From the NCBI RefSeq assembly GCF_015865035.1, contig NZ_JADZGI010000001.1, forward strand, positions 2,604,001 through 2,668,000: a stretch of DNA of 64,000 bases, written 5' to 3'. Made by a program: the position numbers and the translations under genes. The notes beneath the pieces are model-generated. The model did no database searches. It was not told where the DNA came from and saw nothing but the letters and a program-made list of their open reading frames with translations. This document shows, in pieces, positions 39,350-48,114 of this stretch (its first letter is position 1; each line of letters starts with the position of its first letter). The DNA is from Novosphingobium aureum (lineage in GTDB: Bacteria > Pseudomonadota > Alphaproteobacteria > Sphingomonadales > Sphingomonadaceae).

Positions 39350-42300
39350 TTACTCGGGCACGGCCAAGTCCGGCTTGTGCAGGGCAAGGACCTCGCCGGG
39401 AACGGTGATCAGGCGCGGCGCGGCAGTGTAGAGCAGCGCGACCTCGACACGGCGCCCCGGGAAGGTGACCCCGAGCGCGGCGGCATAGGCCCCCATCTGG
39501 CGCAAGATCCCGCGCGGAACCTCGTCGAGGCTCGCGGGCGGGCGACGCGAGGTCTTGTAGTCGACCAGCCGCACGCTCTCCTCGCCGATCACCAGCCGGT
39601 CGATCGTGCCCGCGACCACCTGCCCGCCGACGAGCGCTGCCACCGGCACTTCGGCAAGGCTGCCCGGCGCGAAGAGCTCGGCCCATTCGGGATTGTCGAT
39701 TACCGCCAGCGCATCGCCCAGCAGACCTTCGCGCATGTTCGCGTCGAGATCGGCCGCGTTTCGTGCCAGCCATGCTCTCGCTAGCGTCTCGCGTTCGCCC
39801 GGTACGGCCTCGGGCAGGCTTTCGAGCAGCTTGTGCACGAGCGTACCGCGCCGGGCCGCATCGCGCCCTGCCCCGGGCGGAAACGGCGGATCGGGCGCAT
39901 CGTCCTCGCCCAGCGAGGAAGGCGCGAGCGGACGTGGCGGACGCGGTTCGGCGGCAGGCGCCCGGCCCAGCCAGGCCGGCAATACCTCGGCCAGCGGTAG
40001 CTCGGGCGAGGCGCTGGGCAGCGTTACGCTGGCTGCGGGCGTACCGCTCTCGCAGCGCGCGCCCCAGACCGGGTCAGCAACTTCAGCGGCTTCGGGGAAC
40101 AGCGCGCGCAAGCGGGCGTACCAGCTTTGCGGTGCGGGCATACCCTTGTCGCGCGAGCCAAGCGCGCCGCCGACGAAGAGCGCTTCCTCGGCACGGGTCA
40201 TGGCGACGTAGAGCAGGCGCCAGTGCTCCTGCGCGGCAGCCTCCTTGTCGGCCTCGACTTCTTCGAGGATCGGCCCCAGCTTCTCGTGCTTCCCGACAGG
40301 GGGCAGCGGGATGCGCCGCGCCGGATCGCGCGGATCGGGAAGGTCGACGTCGGCGGGGCGCGCGTTCTCGGGATTGCCCGCCGCATCGGCAAGGATCACG
40401 ATGGGTGCCTGAAGCCCCTTCGAGCCGTGCACCGTCATCACCCGCACCAGCCCGCCCGCGTGGTCCGCCTCGCGCTTCAACTCACCGTCGCCCGCATCGA
40501 ACCAGGCCAGGAAACCGGCAAGGCTCGGCGTCGCGCTCGCGCCATAGGCGCGCGTCGCGTTGACCAGTTCGTCGATCGGATCGTTCGCCTCGCTGCCCAG
40601 CCGTGCGACGAGACGGCGCCGCCCCTGCCATGGCCCGACGAGAAGCCATTGCAGCAGCTCCTGCGGCGGCGCGAAGTCGGCGCGACCGAGCAGTTCGCCA
40701 AGTTGATGCAGCACGCGCCCGACCTCGGGATCGCCCGAGCGACGCAAGTGATCCCACAAGTGTACCCGCTTCTCGCGCCAGCCATGTTCGAGCAGCTGCT
40801 CCTGGCTCCAGCCGACCAGCGGGGAGACCAGCAGGCTGGCAAGATTGAGATCGTCGAGCGGCTGGGCAGCGAAGCGCAGCGCGGCGACGAGATCCCTCAC
40901 CGCGAGCGGCGCACCGAGCCGCAGGCGGTCGACGCCCGCGACCGGAACGCCCGCCGCATGCAGCCGCGCGACGATCAGCCCGGCCAGCTCCTTGCGCTGG
41001 CGCACCAGCACCATGATGTCGCCCGCCTCGGCGCGGCGGCGCGTACCCTTGACCAGGGTGAAACCCGGCCCATGCTCGTCAAGCCAGCTGCGCACCTGCT
41101 CAGCAATGGCATCGGCCATGCGTCGTTCGGGCCGCGAGATCCAGGTCTCCTTGTCCTCGCCGTCGTCATCGCCCGCATCGGCGATCTCGTCCTCTTCCTC
41201 GTCGCCCGCTGCCGCGCCGATGGGGCGCCACAAGGCCACGTAGCCGGGCCGCTCCTGCCCCTCGTGCCGCTCGGGCGCACGGTCGAGACCGAACTGGCCA
41301 GGCCCGATCCCGGCGATGGCTTCGTCAACGAAGTCGAGCACGGTCTGCGCCGTGCGGAAACTGCGGTCGAGACCCAGCTCGACCAGCTCGCGCGCTCCAT
41401 CCTCGCCGCGCAGAACCTCGGCGTTGTGAGCTGCCGCATTCATCGCCGCTCGCACGCGGTCGGCGGCCTTGCGGAAGTTCTCCGGGCTCGTACCCTGAAA
41501 GCGGAAGATCGCCTGCTTGTAGTCGCCGACTACGAAGAGCGTGCGCATGGCGTCCTCGTGCTGGCCGACCCCGGCCCAGAACTCGCCCGCCATGGCGAAG
41601 ATGATCGCCCACTGCGCCGCGTTGGTATCCTGCGCCTCGTCGACGAGGATATGATCGAAGCGGCGGTCGAGCTTGTAGCGGATCCAGTCGGCCTGCTCCT
41701 TGTTGGCGAGCAGGTCGGCAGCGCGACGGATCTGGTCGTCGAAGTCGATCAGCCCCTCGCGCTGCTTGGCCTCGTCCCAGGCGAGCGCGAAGGCGCGCCC
41801 GAGCCTGAGCGCGGGCACCAGTCGCTCGGCAAGGTCGAGCAGGTTTGCAAGAGCCCGCACAGCGCGGATGCATTCGACCACGCGCGCGGCATAGTCGGCA
41901 TAGGCCGGATCGATCTTCTCCTGCGACTTGGCCGCCTTGGGCTCGTCCTTTTGCGTCAGGAATACGCTCGCGAGGCCCTCGATCGAGGCAGCTCGCTGTT
42001 CAGGCGCGCCGAGCAGCCACTCGCTGATCGCTTCAACCGCACCGAGCCCGGTCTTCGTGCCCCACTCGTGGTTGATCTCCATGCAGCGGCGCAGCGAGGC
42101 GACATCGAAACCGGCATCGCTGCACAGTGCTGCCAGCATTTCTGCATCGGCATCGCCGGGCAGGCCGAGCATGCGCAGGACATGGCCGCGCATCTCGCCC
42201 GCCTGCCACGAGCCGGGACCGAACCAGGCCTCGCGCGCGGAGGCGCAGCGCAGGAGAAACGGCAGGATCGCATCGCTGCCGTGGCGCAGCGAAAGTGCGG

Positions 42301-42856
42301 CCAGTGCTTCGATCAGGCCGGGATCGCCCGAAAGCGGGTTCTCGGCATCGACCAGCAGGTCGACGAGCACCTGATGCGCCAGCAGGATGCGCTCGCGGTC
42401 CTCCATCGGGCGGCTGCCCGGGATCAGGTCGGCCTCGAGCGGGAAAGTCGCCAGCAACCACTGCGAGAAGGCGTGGATGGTGTCGATGCGCAAGCCACCG
42501 CCCGGACAATCGAGCACGGCGGCAAAGAGGGTGCGGGCGCGGGCGATGGTCTCGCCGTCGCCGCGCGCACCGATCGCCTCGAGCCGGGTGAACAGCTCGG
42601 TGTCGGAGAGGCGCACCCACTCGGCTAGCGTACCGTTGATGCGCGCGGCCATCTCGGTCGCGCCCGCCTTGGTGAAGGTCAGGCACAGGATCTGCCCCGG
42701 CTCCACCCCGGGCTGGAGCAGCAGGCGCAGCACGCGCGAGGAGAGAACCTGAGTCTTGCCGGTACCCGCCGAGGCGGAGAGCCACACGGTGTCGAGCGGG
42801 TCGACCGCACGCATCTGGTTGCCGTGCAGCGGGTGCACCGTCGCAGCGCCGCTCAT
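39350..42856 (-). CDS. addA: Double-strand break repair helicase-nuclease AddA
   Basis: The protein has 1168 residues. Helicase motif I is VWLSASAGTGKTQVLSSRVL, motif II is HILVDEAQDTNAAQWAIIF, a later motif is VMTVHGSKGLQAPIVILAD, and the C-terminal RecB-like nuclease shows SVRLVDYKTSRRPP. With AddB it resects double-strand ends and loads RecA at Chi-like sites. Its ATG overlaps the addB stop (ATGA), so the subunits are translated together. Confidence 0.96.
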   Translation of the reverse strand: MSGAATVHPLHGNQMRAVDPLDTVWLSASAGTGKTQVLSSRVLRLLLQPGVEPGQILCLTFTKAGATEMAARINGTLAEWVRLSDTELFTRLEAIGARGDGETIARARTLFAAVLDCPGGGLRIDTIHAFSQWLLATFPLEADLIPGSRPMEDRERILLAHQVLVDLLVDAENPLSGDPGLIEALAALSLRHGSDAILPFLLRCASAREAWFGPGSWQAGEMRGHVLRMLGLPGDADAEMLAALCSDAGFDVASLRRCMEINHEWGTKTGLGAVEAISEWLLGAPEQRAASIEGLASVFLTQKDEPKAAKSQEKIDPAYADYAARVVECIRAVRALANLLDLAERLVPALRLGRAFALAWDEAKQREGLIDFDDQIRRAADLLANKEQADWIRYKLDRRFDHILVDEAQDTNAAQWAIIFAMAGEFWAGVGQHEDAMRTLFVVGDYKQAIFRFQGTSPENFRKAADRVRAAMNAAAHNAEVLRGEDGARELVELGLDRSFRTAQTVLDFVDEAIAGIGPGQFGLDRAPERHEGQERPGYVALWRPIGAAAGDEEEDEIADAGDDDGEDKETWISRPERRMADAIAEQVRSWLDEHGPGFTLVKGTRRRAEAGDIMVLVRQRKELAGLIVARLHAAGVPVAGVDRLRLGAPLAVRDLVAALRFAAQPLDDLNLASLLVSPLVGWSQEQLLEHGWREKRVHLWDHLRRSGDPEVGRVLHQLGELLGRADFAPPQELLQWLLVGPWQGRRRLVARLGSEANDPIDELVNATRAYGASATPSLAGFLAWFDAGDGELKREADHAGGLVRVMTVHGSKGLQAPIVILADAAGNPENARPADVDLPDPRDPARRIPLPPVGKHEKLGPILEEVEADKEAAAQEHWRLLYVAMTRAEEALFVGGALGSRDKGMPAPQSWYARLRALFPEAAEVADPVWGARCESGTPAASVTLPSASPELPLAEVLPAWLGRAPAAEPRPPRPLAPSSLGEDDAPDPPFPPGAGRDAARRGTLVHKLLESLPEAVPGERETLARAWLARNAADLDANMREGLLGDALAVIDNPEWAELFAPGSLAEVPVAALVGGQVVAGTIDRLVIGEESVRLVDYKTSRRPPASLDEVPRGILRQMGAYAAALGVTFPGRRVEVALLYTAAPRLITVPGEVLALHKPDLAVPE

Positions 42857-45800
42857 GCCTCGCCCCCTGCCTGCTCGTCCTCACGCGGCGGCGGTTTGCC
42901 GCCACCGAGCGTCGTGATCCATTCGTCGAGCCGCATCAGCTGATCGTAGTCGGCATAGGAGCCAAGTTCCGGGTTGAGGCGCGCGGTGAAGGGTTCGTTG
43001 CCCAAGATCCAGTTGTCGAGCGCATCGTCGAGATAGCGCCGGGTCTCGGGGAGAAAGTCCTCACGCGCGATGCCCGACTTCTTGCGGCCTTCCGGGATAG
43101 GCTCCTCGACAAAGCCGAACGTGCCTTCGGCCCCTGACTTTTTCTTGGCCATCGACCAGTACTCGAACCCGCTGGCAGCGCCCGTGATGCCCTCGAAACC
43201 ACCCGCCTCGACGATGAGACCGATCAGACCGAGCTGCAGCGCGAAACCGTCGGCTACGCGCTTGCCCGAGGGCGGCTTGCCAGTCTTGTAGTCGACGACC
43301 GCGATCTCGCCGTCGGCCTTGCGGTCGATGCGGTCGGCGCGGCCATGGATGCGCACCTCGCGGTAATGCATCGCGCCCCACTTCTCGACCCCGAGGACCT
43401 GCCGCCCCTCGCCCTTGGCAGCCAGTACGGTGGCCTCGAAGGTGTCTAGCGCGGCAGCGAGACGTGGCCACCACAAGGCACGCATCAGCGGGTGCGCGCT
43501 CTGCTCGCGCAGTACCCCTTCGGCGATCGTCCGCAGCCCGGCCTCGGGTTCGCCTGCCTCGTGCCAGCGCTGCATGATGAGGTGCGCGATCTCGCCCTTC
43601 CAGGCGGCGCTCGGCTCTGCGTCGAGCCCGTCGATGCTGCGCAGGCCGAGGATCGCATTGGCGTAGAACTGGTAGGGATCGCCGCGCAGCCGGTCGAGGC
43701 CGGTAACCGAGACGTCGACCCGGCGCTGCTCGGCGCTCGGCATGGGCTGCGGGCGCGGATGCGCAGCGACAGGCGCGCCAACATCGATCTTGCGCGCCAG
43801 AGCCACCGTATCCGTCTCGCGGTGACGCTCCACCTGATCCCCCATCATCGCCTTGACGCGCAGCACGAAGCGCGAGGGAATGACCGGAGCACCATCGTCG
43901 CGCTGCGCCCAGCTCAGCACGACCTCGGGCGCACCGAGCGCAGCGGCAAGATCGTGGGCGGCAAGTCCGATGCGGAAGTCCGCACCGGGCACGCCGAGCG
44001 CACGCAGGACGGCGGGCGGCAGCAGCGAGTCCTGGGAGGGGCTGGCGGGCCAGACGCCCTCGGTGAGACCGCCGCAGATGACGAGATCGGCGCGGCTCAT
44101 GCGCGCCTCGAGCAGACCGTAAATCGAAACGCGCGGGTGGCCGCCCCAGGGCGGGCGCACCGAAGTACGCTCCATCGCATCGCGCAGCACCGCGTGCAGC
44201 TCGCGCGGGTCGAGCACGGTTCCGGCGCTTGCCGCTGCCGTGCGCAAGTCCTCGACGAACCCCGAGAGCGCGCGTCCATCCGCGCCGCTCCACAGCCCTT
44301 CGCCGCACAGGGCCTCCCCGGCCTCGGCGAGGAGACCGACGAGGCGCTCGAGGCTCTCGCTTTCGCTCAGGGCGAAGAGCGGCGCGAGGATCGCGGCCAT
44401 GTCCTGCCACCAGCGCTCGAAGTGATGCTCCCTCGCCAGTTCGGCGACGGGTTCCAGACCAACCCCGCGACGCGGTCCGCGCAAGGCGAGATCGAGCTTT
44501 CGCGCCGCCTCGAGCCAGCGCGCCCGGTCGCCAGCCCCGGCCAGCGGATGCGAGGCGAGCGCGACCAGCGGGACCGGTGCAGCCTGTTCGGCGACGACTT
44601 CGGCGAGCAGCAGCAGCAGGCGTCCGGCGGCGGTCTGCGGCAGGGGACGGCCCGCGGTATCGTCGGCCTCGATGCCCCAGCGGCCAAGGTGCGCGACGAC
44701 GCGCCCGGCTAGCCCGCGATCGGGCGTGATCAGCGCAACGCGGCGCTCGGGCGTCTCGAGCGCCTCGCGGATAAGGATTGCGATGGCCTGTGCCTCGGCG
44801 CCGGGGTGGGCGCTTTCCATCAGGCGAACCCCGCCCAGACGGCGGCTCTCGGCGGGCAGATCGACCCAGACGGCAGAGGCCCTGGGCGGCAGGAACAGGT
44901 TGGAAATCGCCTTGCTGCGCGCAGGCGGCGCAGCGCCGAGCCCCGAACGGTGCCAGGGGCGCACTTCGCCGCGCGCCACGCCCATGCGGTTGAGCAGCAG
45001 CTTGAGGTGGTACTGCGGATGGGTCACGGCATCGCCGCGCCCGAAAGGCGGATCGCCCTTCTCTTCAGGCGCGCCCGCGACGCCGAGTTCGTCCCAGACC
45101 GCATCGTCGAGCGAAAGGTCGAGATCGGGCAGGATCACGCTTCCGCGCTCCAGTTCGCTGACCACCCGCAGGAGCCTCGCGAGCGAGGGCGAGGCGCTGG
45201 TCACGCCCGCCGCGACGACGGGCTGTGCGGGCGGGTGCTCGCTCCAGCGCCGCGCGGTGTGTTCGAAGAGCATGTTGCGCCGCTGCGGCGCGTCGATCTC
45301 TCCGCGCTCGGCCAGTTCGGCGAGCCAGTACTGCTGGACTTTCAGAAAACTGCGGGTGTTCTCGCTCCAGTGCCCGGCGAGATCGCCGACGATGCCGATG
45401 ACCTCCTCGGACATGAGATCGACCGGCGCGATGCCCTCGACGAGCAGGCGGTCCATCGTCGCGCCGAGTTCCCAGGCACGGCGCAGCAGGGCAGCGCCCT
45501 TGCCAGCCGCCGCACCTTCGACCTCGCGCAGGTAATGGGCAAGGCGCAGCCAGCGCCGCCCCGGATCGCAGGCGGGTGGAATGTCGCTCGCGCCCAGTGG
45601 ATCGAGCAGCACGCCCAGCGTCTCGTCGAGATCGAGGTCGCCGACCACCACCATGCGCGGCAGAAGCATGCCGCCCGAGGGGACCTCGCCCTGCGCGACA
45701 TCGGCGCCGGACTGGCGAATGAAGGCCTCGGTGACCGTGCGCACGGTGCGGCGGCTGGGCAGCAGCAGGGTCAGCCGGGCAAGGCCCAGCCCAGGTTCGG

Positions 45801-45891
45801 CGTAGCGCGGGACAAGGCCCGCCACGAGGGCATCGGCGAAGCCGCGGTGCGCGGCGATCGAGTAGACGTTCGGCCCGGGCCGCTCAGGCAC
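42853..45891 (-). CDS. addB: Double-strand break repair protein AddB
   Basis: From GTG 45891 the product is about 1012 residues. It begins VPERPGPNVYSIAAHRGFAD, the usual alphaproteobacterial AddB start, and GAGGAG lies about 10 bases upstream; the frame extends to 45924 without family match. The N-terminal part is an inactive helicase-like fold (LTLLLPSRRTVRTVTEAF). The C-terminal nuclease has GEIAVVDYKTGKPPSGK. The start overlaps the murU end by 8 bases, and addA follows by ATGA overlap. Confidence 0.93.
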   Translation of the reverse strand: MPERPGPNVYSIAAHRGFADALVAGLVPRYAEPGLGLARLTLLLPSRRTVRTVTEAFIRQSGADVAQGEVPSGGMLLPRMVVVGDLDLDETLGVLLDPLGASDIPPACDPGRRWLRLAHYLREVEGAAAGKGAALLRRAWELGATMDRLLVEGIAPVDLMSEEVIGIVGDLAGHWSENTRSFLKVQQYWLAELAERGEIDAPQRRNMLFEHTARRWSEHPPAQPVVAAGVTSASPSLARLLRVVSELERGSVILPDLDLSLDDAVWDELGVAGAPEEKGDPPFGRGDAVTHPQYHLKLLLNRMGVARGEVRPWHRSGLGAAPPARSKAISNLFLPPRASAVWVDLPAESRRLGGVRLMESAHPGAEAQAIAILIREALETPERRVALITPDRGLAGRVVAHLGRWGIEADDTAGRPLPQTAAGRLLLLLAEVVAEQAAPVPLVALASHPLAGAGDRARWLEAARKLDLALRGPRRGVGLEPVAELAREHHFERWWQDMAAILAPLFALSESESLERLVGLLAEAGEALCGEGLWSGADGRALSGFVEDLRTAAASAGTVLDPRELHAVLRDAMERTSVRPPWGGHPRVSIYGLLEARMSRADLVICGGLTEGVWPASPSQDSLLPPAVLRALGVPGADFRIGLAAHDLAAALGAPEVVLSWAQRDDGAPVIPSRFVLRVKAMMGDQVERHRETDTVALARKIDVGAPVAAHPRPQPMPSAEQRRVDVSVTGLDRLRGDPYQFYANAILGLRSIDGLDAEPSAAWKGEIAHLIMQRWHEAGEPEAGLRTIAEGVLREQSAHPLMRALWWPRLAAALDTFEATVLAAKGEGRQVLGVEKWGAMHYREVRIHGRADRIDRKADGEIAVVDYKTGKPPSGKRVADGFALQLGLIGLIVEAGGFEGITGAASGFEYWSMAKKKSGAEGTFGFVEEPIPEGRKKSGIAREDFLPETRRYLDDALDNWILGNEPFTARLNPELGSYADYDQLMRLDEWITTLGGGKPPPREDEQAGGEA

Positions 45892-46609
45892 GCGTGAGGT
45901 ACTCCTCGGTGGGCTTGATCGCACCCGGCTCGCCTACCTCGAACCATTCGCCCTGATGCGACATGCCGTAGAGACGGCCTTCCTCGATCGCACGGCTCCA
46001 CAGCACGTTGGTCGAGAAACCGCCTTCGGGCGCATCGCGCAGCAGGCGCTTGGACACGAGCTGGATGCCGGTGAAGATGAAGGGTGCGACGCGGCCCTGA
46101 CGGCGGCGCGAAACGCGCCCATCGGCATCGAGGTGGAAGTCCCCGTCGCCCCGGTAATTGCGCGCGCGGGCGTGCGGCACCATCATCAGCAGCGCGTCCA
46201 TCTTCTCCGGGTCCCAGCCGCGCGAGAGGTCGGCGAAGATATTCTCGGGCCCGTCGATCCAGATATTGTCCGAATTGAGACAGAAGAACGGATCGGGCAG
46301 CAGGCCCTGCGCGCGCACCATGCCGCCGCCGGTCTCGAGCAGCGCGTCGCGCTCGTCCGAGATCTGCGTTGCCGGGCCGCGCTTTCGCACGCTCAGATGC
46401 CCTTCGAGCGCATCGGCGAGGTAATGCACGTTGACCACCGCATTCGAGACCCCGGCCTCTTCGAGCCGGTCGAGCGCATGGTCGATCAGCGCCCTTCCCG
46501 CGACCCGCACCAGAGGCTTGGGCTGGCTGGCGGTAAGCGGACGCATGCGCTTGCCCATGCCTGCGGCAAGCACCATCGCGGTATCGCTGGCGAGTGGATA
46601 CTGGCTCAT
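45884..46609 (-). CDS. murU: N-acetylmuramate-1-phosphate uridylyltransferase (MurU-like)
   Basis: This 241-residue nucleotidyltransferase starts TAMVLAAGMGKRMRPLTASQ with the lysine-containing KPLVRVAG next to it, and FFCLNSDNIWIDG supplies the metal aspartate. The family covers MurU and sugar-phosphate guanylyl/thymidylyltransferases. Its direct coupling to an AmgK-like kinase (ATGA overlap) argues for MurU, which makes UDP-MurNAc from MurNAc-1-phosphate in cell-wall recycling and bypasses the fosfomycin-sensitive route. Confidence 0.85.
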   Translation of the reverse strand: MSQYPLASDTAMVLAAGMGKRMRPLTASQPKPLVRVAGRALIDHALDRLEEAGVSNAVVNVHYLADALEGHLSVRKRGPATQISDERDALLETGGGMVRAQGLLPDPFFCLNSDNIWIDGPENIFADLSRGWDPEKMDALLMMVPHARARNYRGDGDFHLDADGRVSRRRQGRVAPFIFTGIQLVSKRLLRDAPEGGFSTNVLWSRAIEEGRLYGMSHQGEWFEVGEPGAIKPTEEYLTRA

Positions 46610-47610
46610 GCCTCGAAGCTCCCGCCGCCCGCCGCGCGCAGCTCGGCCGGGATGTTCGCGTCGAACCACTGCGCCACGGGTTCGAGCGCGGGATGCGCGA
46701 GGTCGCGTTCGAGCAGCGCCCAGACGCGCGGGATCAGGTCGAGGTAGCGTGCCTTGCCGTCGCGGCGCCAAAGACGCACGAAGATACCCACGATCTTGAC
46801 GTTGCGCTGCGCTCCAAGGCGCGCGTAGTCGGCGATGAACTGCTGCGGATCGGCGCCGCTCGCGCGCAGGTAGTGCTCGACCATGTCGGCCTCGAGCTCG
46901 GGCGCGACGTCGCGGCGCGCGTCCTGCAGCAGCGAGACGAGGTCGTAGGCCGGATGGCCGACGAGCGCGTCCTGGAAGTCGAGCAGGCCCTGCTTCTCCA
47001 GATCGCCGAGCAGCATGATGTTCTCGGCATGATAGTCGCGAAGCACGGTCACGCCGGGGCGCTGGCGCGGCAGGAGGTCGGCCATGACCTTCTCCCAGGC
47101 CTGCGTGAAGCCCGGAACGTCGACGTAGAGCGAACGCGCGGTGCAGTACCAGTCGATGAACAGGCGCACCTCGCGCTGGTACTCGGTGAGCGAGTAATCG
47201 AGGAAGGGCCCGGGCGGCAGCTCGTGCAGCTGGACCAGCGCATCGACCGCGCCGCGATAGACCGCCTGCTCGTCGTCGGGCCACTGGTCGAGATAGTCGC
47301 GCATGCGCGCCTCGCCGAAGTCCTCGAGCAGAACCAGCCCGCGATCGGCATTCTCGGCAAGGATGCGCGGGGCGCGCATGGCGTTCTCGTCGAGCCACTT
47401 GGCAGCGCGCAGGAAGGGCGCGGGGTCCTCGTTGGGCGGCGGTGCATGCATCAGCATCGCGCTCTTCTCGCCCTCTTCGCCCTTGCGAATGCGGAAATAG
47501 CGGCGGAACGAGGCATCGCCGGGCAGCGGCTCGATCCTTGCATCGGACCAGCCCGCCGCAGCGAGAAACGAATCGAGCCCTTCGGGCAGCATATGCGAAG
47601 CGTCAGTCAT
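46606..47610 (-). CDS. amgK: Anomeric MurNAc/GlcNAc kinase (AmgK-like, APH family)
   Basis: The 334-residue protein belongs to the aminoglycoside-phosphotransferase fold. It has LPGDASFRRYFRIRKG at the N-lobe, the catalytic loop VTVLRDYHAENIMLLGD and the metal motif GLLDFQDALVGHPAYDL. AmgK phosphorylates the anomeric carbon of recovered amino sugars, and MurU then uses the product. Both genes overlap here. ATG 47610 overlaps the tsaE stop (ATGA); the frame is open 7 codons upstream. Confidence 0.87.
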   Translation of the reverse strand: MTDASHMLPEGLDSFLAAAGWSDARIEPLPGDASFRRYFRIRKGEEGEKSAMLMHAPPPNEDPAPFLRAAKWLDENAMRAPRILAENADRGLVLLEDFGEARMRDYLDQWPDDEQAVYRGAVDALVQLHELPPGPFLDYSLTEYQREVRLFIDWYCTARSLYVDVPGFTQAWEKVMADLLPRQRPGVTVLRDYHAENIMLLGDLEKQGLLDFQDALVGHPAYDLVSLLQDARRDVAPELEADMVEHYLRASGADPQQFIADYARLGAQRNVKIVGIFVRLWRRDGKARYLDLIPRVWALLERDLAHPALEPVAQWFDANIPAELRAAGGGSFEA

Positions 47611-48086
47611 CGTGGTTCCCGCCCTAGCCAATCGGGGCCGCCCTCGACAATGGCGATACGCCCTGCAGCGCCCTCATCCCCCGCAAATTCCAGCCGAACC
47701 GACAGACAGGCCGGCTCATGCGCGAAGCCTCCGGCATGATCGGGCCACTCGGCGATCAGGGCCGCCCCCTCGCGATAGTCGTCGAGCCCGATCTCCATCG
47801 CCTCGTCGGGATGGGCGAGCCGGTAGAAGTCGGCATGGACCAGCGGCAGGCGCACCCCCGAACCATCGAGCCCCGGATCGTAGGGCTCGATGATCGCGAA
47901 ACTGGGCGACGGCACCTCGCCCTCATGGCCAAGCCCGGCGATGATCGCCCGCGCGAGCGTGGTCTTGCCTGCGCCCAGACCGCCTTCGAGCGCCACCACG
48001 TCGCCCGGACGCAGGGCCGCAGCGATCTTCTTGCCCAGCCGCTCCATGGCAGCGAGATCGGGCAGCTGCACGAGGGTCATCGGCAT
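47607..48086 (-). CDS. tsaE: tRNA t6A biosynthesis ATPase TsaE
   Basis: This 159-residue ATPase has the P-loop VALEGGLGAGKTTLARAII, followed by VPSPSFAIIEPYDPG and the tryptophan/aspartate motifs of the family. It works with TsaB and TsaD to make threonylcarbamoyl-adenosine in tRNAs. AAAGGAG five bases upstream supports ATG 48086; ATG 48080 is also in frame. Its gene lies 28 bases after divL and overlaps amgK. Confidence 0.93.
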   Translation of the reverse strand: MPMTLVQLPDLAAMERLGKKIAAALRPGDVVALEGGLGAGKTTLARAIIAGLGHEGEVPSPSFAIIEPYDPGLDGSGVRLPLVHADFYRLAHPDEAMEIGLDDYREGAALIAEWPDHAGGFAHEPACLSVRLEFAGDEGAAGRIAIVEGGPDWLGREPR

Positions 48087-48114
48087 CGAGGCTCCTTTGG
48101 GGCGAATGCGCAGG

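Noticed and set aside
40127..42628. 833-codon plus-strand frame opposite addA
   Set aside because: The AddA helicase and nuclease motifs lie on the other strand; this frame is a shadow.
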